Positions 29,555 through 34,461 of a stretch of DNA of 34,461 nucleotides are shown here, piece after piece. Source of the stretch: an uncultured Lachnospiraceae bacterium (lineage in GTDB: Bacteria > Bacillota > Clostridia > Lachnospirales > Lachnospiraceae); contig CANRPO010000032.1 of NCBI GenBank assembly GCA_947632515.1, positions 1 through 34,461 of the forward strand. The letters run 5' to 3'. Within the stretch, counting starts at the first letter, position 1, and every line of letters starts with the position of its first letter. The position numbers and the translations under genes were made by a program. Below the pieces are notes generated by a model that saw only the letters and a program-made list of their open reading frames with translations, searched no databases and was not told where the DNA came from.

Positions 29555-32500
29555 TCATCTTGCCTTATTTGCATAGAAAGCCTCGATCTGCGCCTGTTCC
29601 GCGCTCAAGCCCTTTTCCTCCATCTGCACGATCAGTTTTAACATCAGCTCGTAGTCGTGGGGGATGATCTTCTTGAACTTCGGCAGATACTCCCCAAAGT
29701 TGTCCAGAATCTCCTTGCCTTTGACGGAATTGGTGTAGGCTACATGTTCCTTGATCATGTCTTTCAGTTCGAGCACGTCGTACTTGGAAGTGATCTCATA
29801 AGAAGAAACCATTTCCTTGTTGATCTTCGTGTACAGATCGTTGTCCTGATCCAACACATAGGCCACGCCGCCGCTCATGCCCGCCGCAAAGTTTTTGCCG
29901 ACAGAGCCTAGGATCACCACCAACCCGCCGGTCATATATTCACAGCCGTGGTCGCCCACGCCTTCTACTACCGCCGACGCACCGGAGTTGCGCACGCAGA
30001 ACCGCTCGCCCGCCACGCCGCCGATGAAAGCTTTGCCGGAGGTCGCGCCGTAGAGCGCTACGTTACCGATGATGATATTCTCGTCCTGTTTGAATTTAGA
30101 TCCCTTCGGCGGATAGACGATCAGTTTGCCGCCGGAGAGTCCCTTGCCGAAATAGTCGTTGGAGTCGCCCACCAGTTCCAGCGTCAGTCCTTTCGGGATA
30201 AAAGCGCCGAAACTCTGGCCGCCCGCACCGTTACAGAGAATGCGGTAGGTATCCTCCGCCAGCGTGTCGCCGAATCTTCTGGTGATCTCAGAGCCGAGGA
30301 TCGTGCCGAAAGTGCGGTCGGTGTTAGTCACATCCACCTCCAGACTTCTCTTCGCCCCGGTCTCCATCGCCTTGGAGAGCTGCTTTAAGAGCACCTTCTC
30401 GTCCAGCGTCTTTTCCAGTTCAAAGTCATAGACCTGTTTCGGGTCAAAGATCATCTTTTCCTTGCTGCCCGCGTAAGGATTTGCCAGGATCAGGCTCAGG
30501 TCGATCTTCTTCTGTCTGTCGGTAAGATTGTCGCGGATCTTCAGAAGATCGGTCCTCCCCACCAGCTCATCCACGGTGCGCACGCCCAGCTTGGACATAT
30601 ATTCGCGCAGTTCCTCGGCGATAAAGCGCATGAAGTTCTCCACATACTCAGGTTTCCCCGTAAAGCGCTTGCGCAGCTCCGGATTCTGCGTCGCCACGCC
30701 CACCGGGCAGGTGTCCAGATTGCAGACACGCATCATGACGCAGCCCATTGTCACAAGGGGCGCCGTCGCGAAACCAAACTCCTCCGCGCCCAAAATCGCC
30801 GCGATCGCCACATCGCGGCCGCTCATCAGCTTGCCGTCTGTCTCGATGCGCACCTTGTTTCGCAGACCGTTCTGAATCAGAGTCTGATGCGTCTCCGCAA
30901 GCCCCAGTTCCCACGGAAGTCCCGCGTTGTGGATGGAGTTGCGGGGCGCCGCTCCCGTACCGCCGTCATAGCCGGACACAAGCACCACCTGCGCGCCCGC
31001 CTTCGCCACGCCCGCGGCCACCGTGCCGACGCCCGCCTCGGACACCAGCTTGACGGAGATACGCGCTCTCGTGTTCGCATTCTTTAAGTCATAGATCAAC
31101 TGCGCCAAATCTTCTATCGAATAAATATCGTGGTGCGGCGGCGGGGAGATCAGGCTCACGCCCGGCGTGGAATGTCTCGTCTTGGCGATCCACGGGTACA
31201 CCTTGCCGCCCGGCAGATGACCGCCCTCTCCGGGTTTCGCCCCCTGCGCCATCTTGATCTGAATCTCCTGCGCGCTGTTTAGATATTTGCTCGTCACGCC
31301 AAACCGCCCGGAGGCCACCTGCTTGATGGCGGAGCATCTGTTCAGGCCATCGACTCCTACGGTCAATCGCTCGTCATCCTCGCCGCCCTCGCCGGAATTG
31401 GACTTGCCGTGCAGTCTGTTCATGGCGATCGCCATCGTCTCGTGAGCCTCCTTGGAGATAGAGCCGTAGGACATCGCCCCCGTCTTAAATCTTGTGACGA
31501 TCGTGTCAACTCCTTCCACTTCCTCAAGCGGCACGGGTTTCTCGGCATAGTTGAAGTCCATCAGCCCGCGCAGCGTCTTGATGCTGTCCTCTCTGTTGAC
31601 CGCTGCGGTATACTGTTTGAACAGCCCGTAGTCGCCCCGTCTGGTGGACTGCTGCAGCAGATGAATCGTCTCCGGATTGTACAGATGCTCATCCGCGCCG
31701 CTGCGCATCTGGTGATGTCCCGCGCTGTCCAGCGTCAGATCCGTGGCCAGACCGAGTGAGTCAAATGCCATGGAATGCAGGGTGTTGACCTCATCCTCAA
31801 TATCTTTCAGGGTGATGCCGCCCACACGGCACACCGTATTGGTAAAGTACTTGTTGATCACGTCCTTGTCGATGCCGATGGCCTCGAAGATCTTCGACCC
31901 CTGATAGGACTGAATCGTGGAGATCCCCATCTTGGACGCGATCTTGACGATCCCGTGCAGGATGGCGTCGTTGTAGTCGTTGACCGCCGCATAGTAGTCC
32001 TTATCCAGCATGTGATTGTCGATCAGCTCCTTGATCGACTCCTGCGCCAGATAGGGATTGATCGCGGACGCGCCGAAACCCAAAAGCGTCGCAAAGTGGT
32101 GTACCTCTCTAGGCTCCGCCGTCTCCAGTATGATCGCCACGCTGGTCCTCTTCTTCGTGTTGACCAGATGCTGCTGCAAGGCGGAAACGGCCAGCAGTGA
32201 CGGGATGGCTACTCTGTACTCGTCCACGCCCCTGTCGGAGAGAATCAGGATATTAACGCCCTCGCGGAACACTCTGTCCACCTCCACGAACAGCCTGTCG
32301 ATGGCTTTCTCGAGGCTAGTATTTTTATAGTAGGTGATCGGCACGACCTCCACCTTGAAACCTTCGGATTTCATATTTTTAATCTTTAACAGGTCTGTGC
32401 TGGTCAGAATCGGATTGTGCACCTTGAGCACGTTGCAGTTCTCCGGCTTTTCCTCCAGAAGATTGCCGTCCTTGCCCAGATAGACCGTGGTGGAGGTGAC

Positions 32501-34102
32501 GACCTCCTCCCTGATCGCGTCGATGGGCGGGTTCGTCACTTGGGCGAAAAGCTGTTTGAAATAGTGGAACAGCGGGTGATGCGCCTTGGAGAGCACCGGC
32601 AGCGGCGTGTCCACGCCCATGGCCGCGATCGCCTCGCTGCCGTTCTTCGCCATCGGCAGAATGCTCGTCTTCAAGTCTTCGTAGGTGTAGCCGAAGGCCT
32701 TCTGCATGCGCTGTCTCTCCTCGTAGGTGAACTCCGGCACACGCTGATTGGGAATCTTTAAGTCTTTGAGCGCCACCAGATTGTCGTCCAGCCACTCGCC
32801 GTAGGGCTGTGCGGAGGCGTACTTTTCCTTCAGCTCATCATCATCGATCACTCGGCCCTCCACCGTATCCACCAGCAGCATCTTACCCGGATGCAGCCTT
32901 TCTTTTACAAGGATCTTCGTGGGATCGATGTCGAGGACTCCCACCTCGGAGGACAGGATCAGTGTGTCGTCGTCCGTAATCATGTATCTGGAAGGGCGGA
33001 GGCCGTTTCTGTCAAGCACCGCGCCCATAATGTCGCCGTCCGAGAAGAGAATGGAGGCCGGCCCGTCCCACGGCTCCATCATCGTCGCATAGTATTGGTA
33101 GAAATCCTTCTTCTTCCGGCTCATGGTCTTGTTGTTCTCCCACGGCTCGGGAATGGTGATCATGACTGCCAGCGGCAAAGGCATACCGCTCATGACAAGG
33201 AATTCCAGCGTGTTGTCCAGCATCGCGGAGTCGGAACCCGACGCGTTGATCGCCGGAAGGACTTTGTGGAGCTGTCCCGCCAGATACCCTGACTCCATCG
33301 TCTCCTCGCGGGCCAGCATCTTGTCCGCGTTACCACGGATCGTGTTGATCTCGCCGTTATGTACGATGAAACGGTTCGGGTGCGCTCTCTCCCAACTGGG
33401 GTTGGTGTTGGTGGAAAAACGGGAGTGCACGATGGCGATGGCCGACTCGTAATCCTTATCCTGCAGATCAGGGAAAAACGTCCGCAGCTGTCCCACCAAA
33501 AACATCCCTTTGTATACGATCGTTCTGCTGGAGAGCGATACCACATAGGTCACTTCCGTGGACTGCTCGAAGGTTCTTCTGATAATGTACAGCTTTCTGT
33601 CAAAGTCAAGTCCTTTCGCCATCGCGGCCGGTTTCTTCACGAAAGCCTGCATGATATGAGGCATACACTCCACGGCTTTATGTCCGAGAACGGAAGGCGA
33701 CGTGGGCACGGTTCTCCAGCCAAGAAACTGCAGTCCCTCCCTTTCCACGATGATCTCGAACATCTTCTTCGCTTGATTGCGCTGCAGTTCGTCCTGCGGA
33801 AAGAAAAACATGCCCACGCCGTACTCTCTCTCCCCGCCCAGCTCGATCCCGAGGGGTTTCGTCACCTTGAGCATGAATTTGTGCGGCACCTGCGTCAGGA
33901 TACCGACGCCGTCGCCCGTCTTGCCCTCCGCGTCCTTGCCGGCTCTGTGCTCCAGGTTCTCCACGATCTTCAAAGCATTTTCCACGGTGGTACGGCTCTT
34001 CTGCCCCTTGATGTTGACGCAGGCGCCAATACCGCAGCTGTCGTGCTCAAATTCCATTCTGTGGAGCGGCGTCTCCGGAACAGTCATTTTTACATCAAAC
34101 AT
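29555..34102 (-). CDS. gltB: Glutamate synthase, large (alpha) subunit
   Basis: 1515 residues, the standard length. The N-terminal class II glutaminase domain begins after a short propeptide at the catalytic Cys22 (HDSCGIGACVN), which should be exposed by cleavage. The FMN/2-oxoglutarate synthase barrel follows (SGEGGEDDERL, IKMAQGAKPGEGGHLPG, ISPPPHHDIYSIEDLAQLIY), then the 3Fe-4S cysteines in MRVCNLDTCPVGVATQ, and the C-terminal beta-helix (GGQSFGAF, GDSNDYFGKGLSGGKLIVYP, GAFIGG-type repeats, GERFCVRNSGASAVVEGVGD). AAAGGAG precedes the ATG. It is the first gene of the gltB-gltD operon with a promoter and a 5' hairpin at 34164-34241. It makes glutamate in the cytoplasm from glutamine and 2-oxoglutarate. 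Confidence 0.97.
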   Translation of the reverse strand: MFDVKMTVPETPLHRMEFEHDSCGIGACVNIKGQKSRTTVENALKIVENLEHRAGKDAEGKTGDGVGILTQVPHKFMLKVTKPLGIELGGEREYGVGMFFFPQDELQRNQAKKMFEIIVEREGLQFLGWRTVPTSPSVLGHKAVECMPHIMQAFVKKPAAMAKGLDFDRKLYIIRRTFEQSTEVTYVVSLSSRTIVYKGMFLVGQLRTFFPDLQDKDYESAIAIVHSRFSTNTNPSWERAHPNRFIVHNGEINTIRGNADKMLAREETMESGYLAGQLHKVLPAINASGSDSAMLDNTLEFLVMSGMPLPLAVMITIPEPWENNKTMSRKKKDFYQYYATMMEPWDGPASILFSDGDIMGAVLDRNGLRPSRYMITDDDTLILSSEVGVLDIDPTKILVKERLHPGKMLLVDTVEGRVIDDDELKEKYASAQPYGEWLDDNLVALKDLKIPNQRVPEFTYEERQRMQKAFGYTYEDLKTSILPMAKNGSEAIAAMGVDTPLPVLSKAHHPLFHYFKQLFAQVTNPPIDAIREEVVTSTTVYLGKDGNLLEEKPENCNVLKVHNPILTSTDLLKIKNMKSEGFKVEVVPITYYKNTSLEKAIDRLFVEVDRVFREGVNILILSDRGVDEYRVAIPSLLAVSALQQHLVNTKKRTSVAIILETAEPREVHHFATLLGFGASAINPYLAQESIKELIDNHMLDKDYYAAVNDYNDAILHGIVKIASKMGISTIQSYQGSKIFEAIGIDKDVINKYFTNTVCRVGGITLKDIEDEVNTLHSMAFDSLGLATDLTLDSAGHHQMRSGADEHLYNPETIHLLQQSTRRGDYGLFKQYTAAVNREDSIKTLRGLMDFNYAEKPVPLEEVEGVDTIVTRFKTGAMSYGSISKEAHETMAIAMNRLHGKSNSGEGGEDDERLTVGVDGLNRCSAIKQVASGRFGVTSKYLNSAQEIQIKMAQGAKPGEGGHLPGGKVYPWIAKTRHSTPGVSLISPPPHHDIYSIEDLAQLIYDLKNANTRARISVKLVSEAGVGTVAAGVAKAGAQVVLVSGYDGGTGAAPRNSIHNAGLPWELGLAETHQTLIQNGLRNKVRIETDGKLMSGRDVAIAAILGAEEFGFATAPLVTMGCVMMRVCNLDTCPVGVATQNPELRKRFTGKPEYVENFMRFIAEELREYMSKLGVRTVDELVGRTDLLKIRDNLTDRQKKIDLSLILANPYAGSKEKMIFDPKQVYDFELEKTLDEKVLLKQLSKAMETGAKRSLEVDVTNTDRTFGTILGSEITRRFGDTLAEDTYRILCNGAGGQSFGAFIPKGLTLELVGDSNDYFGKGLSGGKLIVYPPKGSKFKQDENIIIGNVALYGATSGKAFIGGVAGERFCVRNSGASAVVEGVGDHGCEYMTGGLVVILGSVGKNFAAGMSGGVAYVLDQDNDLYTKINKEMVSSYEITSKYDVLELKDMIKEHVAYTNSVKGKEILDNFGEYLPKFKKIIPHDYELMLKLIVQMEEKGLSAEQAQIEAFYANKAR

Positions 34103-34163
34103 AGTTTTCTCTCCTTTACTTCTGGAACTCTGCCCTTTTGCTCATAAGCAGAAACAATAAACG

Positions 34164-34203
34164 AAGTCGCAATAAGGCCATATAAGGCGCCCCGTTGCGA
34201 CTT
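34164..34203 (-). promoter_or_regulatory. Hairpin at the 5' end of the gltB mRNA
   Basis: AAGTCGCAA (34164-34172) and TTGCGACTT (34195-34203) form a perfect nine-pair stem around a 22-base loop. The predicted transcription start is at about 34206, so the mRNA would begin within a few bases of this hairpin. A U-rich stretch (CGTTTATTGTTT) follows on the minus strand. It may protect the 5' end or attenuate transcription. Confidence 0.6.
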
Positions 34204-34212
34204 TCGACTTAT

Positions 34213-34241
34213 ACTATACACCCGTTTCTTTCGGTTGTAAA
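34213..34241 (-). promoter_or_regulatory. Sigma-A-type promoter of gltB-gltD
   Basis: On the minus strand TTTACA (34236-34241), 17 bases, TATAGT (34213-34218). The predicted start near 34206 leaves a leader of about 105 bases before gltB. Confidence 0.82.
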
Positions 34242-34391
34242 TATAGACTTTTTATAGAGTTGTCAGATAATTTGAAAATTTTGCAAAAATATCGTAATTG
34301 TCTGTATATTTATTATCTCGTAGCCTATCTTATTACGATGTTTCCTTTTGACAGCCAAGCCAAAATATAATCTGCCCTCACGTCAGTCGCC

Positions 34392-34458
34392 GCCACCCGT
34401 AAAACGGGTGGCTCGACTCGCTGGGTATAACCCCTTGACGCCGGACAGCGTCTCAAGG
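34392..34458. repeat. Pair of GC-rich hairpins at the right edge
   Basis: GCCACCCGT-AAA-ACGGGTGGC (34392-34412) is a perfect nine-pair hairpin, extended outside by AGTCG/CGACT. CCTTGACGC and GCGTCTCAAGG (34433-34458) form a second, bulged hairpin. Subterminal hairpins of this kind occur at the ends of IS200/IS605-type elements and other dispersed repeats, but the window stops here, so the element cannot be identified. The rest of the gap from 34242 is AT-rich with no gene. Confidence 0.5.
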
Positions 34459-34461
34459 CGC

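Noticed and set aside
34375..34461. Hairpins at the right edge as a tRNA gene
   Set aside because: There is no T-loop GTTCRA word, no acceptor stem pairing and no CCA; the stems are two separate hairpins.

Overview
The window looks like a chromosomal segment of a Clostridia genome, most likely a Lachnospiraceae gut bacterium. The reasons are strong AGGAGG-type ribosome binding sites, a moderately GC-rich coding style broken by AT-rich promoters, and a gene set typical of that family: DUF6465, the TIGR03915/TIGR03916 radical-SAM pair, an Rpn-like PD-(D/E)XK protein, cellobiose 2-epimerase, and PadR-DUF1700-DUF4097-PspC. This placement is an inference from gene content, not a measured match. 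Nearly every gene is on the minus strand. The exception is a plus-strand block (asnA, then a BlaI-like repressor and an M56 metalloprotease).

Layout from left to right. 1-690: the 5' part of a MNT-type nucleotidyltransferase, a gutted acetyltransferase (GNAT/YoaP-type) pseudogene and a terminator. 692-3151: a coiled-coil protein of unknown function and a PAS-GGDEF-EAL cyclic-di-GMP protein. 3293-6126: an envelope-type operon (padR, DUF1700, DUF4097, PspC) with overlapping genes, a near-consensus promoter and two palindromic operators. 6299-9769: DUF6465, cellobiose 2-epimerase and an ABC exporter. 9881-15180: a complete branched-chain amino acid transporter, livK-livH-livM-livG-livF, with a leader attenuator and a heavily structured 400-base spacer after livK. 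15203-16610: a cytoplasmic GH13 alpha-glucan hydrolase with a palindromic operator inside its promoter. 16858-23225: a nuclease-helicase, a Crh-like HPr protein, the TIGR03915/radical-SAM pair and an Rpn-like protein. 23451-27387: asnA, a folded intergenic element, tandem repeats and the BlaI/M56 pair. 27415-34241: a small PAS protein and the glutamate synthase genes gltB-gltD with their promoter. 34260-34461: AT-rich spacer ending in hairpins that probably belong to an element beyond the edge.

Several parts are about nitrogen and carbon supply: glutamate synthase, asparagine synthetase, branched-chain amino acid uptake, and processing of cello- and malto-oligosaccharides. The rest is sensing (c-di-GMP, PadR, BlaI/M56) and DNA metabolism.

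The most interesting signal is a repeated intergenic element of about 130-155 bases. It occurs twice before the BlaI-like gene and once, on the other strand, between gltB and gltD. Two of the three copies end exactly in the Shine-Dalgarno sequence of the next gene. They share a hairpin whose loop can pair with a segment next to that Shine-Dalgarno site, and a second hairpin whose stem is kept although its sequence is completely different. This looks like a mobile or dispersed cis-acting RNA. I do not recognise it as a named riboswitch. I saw no rRNA, tRNA, CRISPR array or intact transposase.
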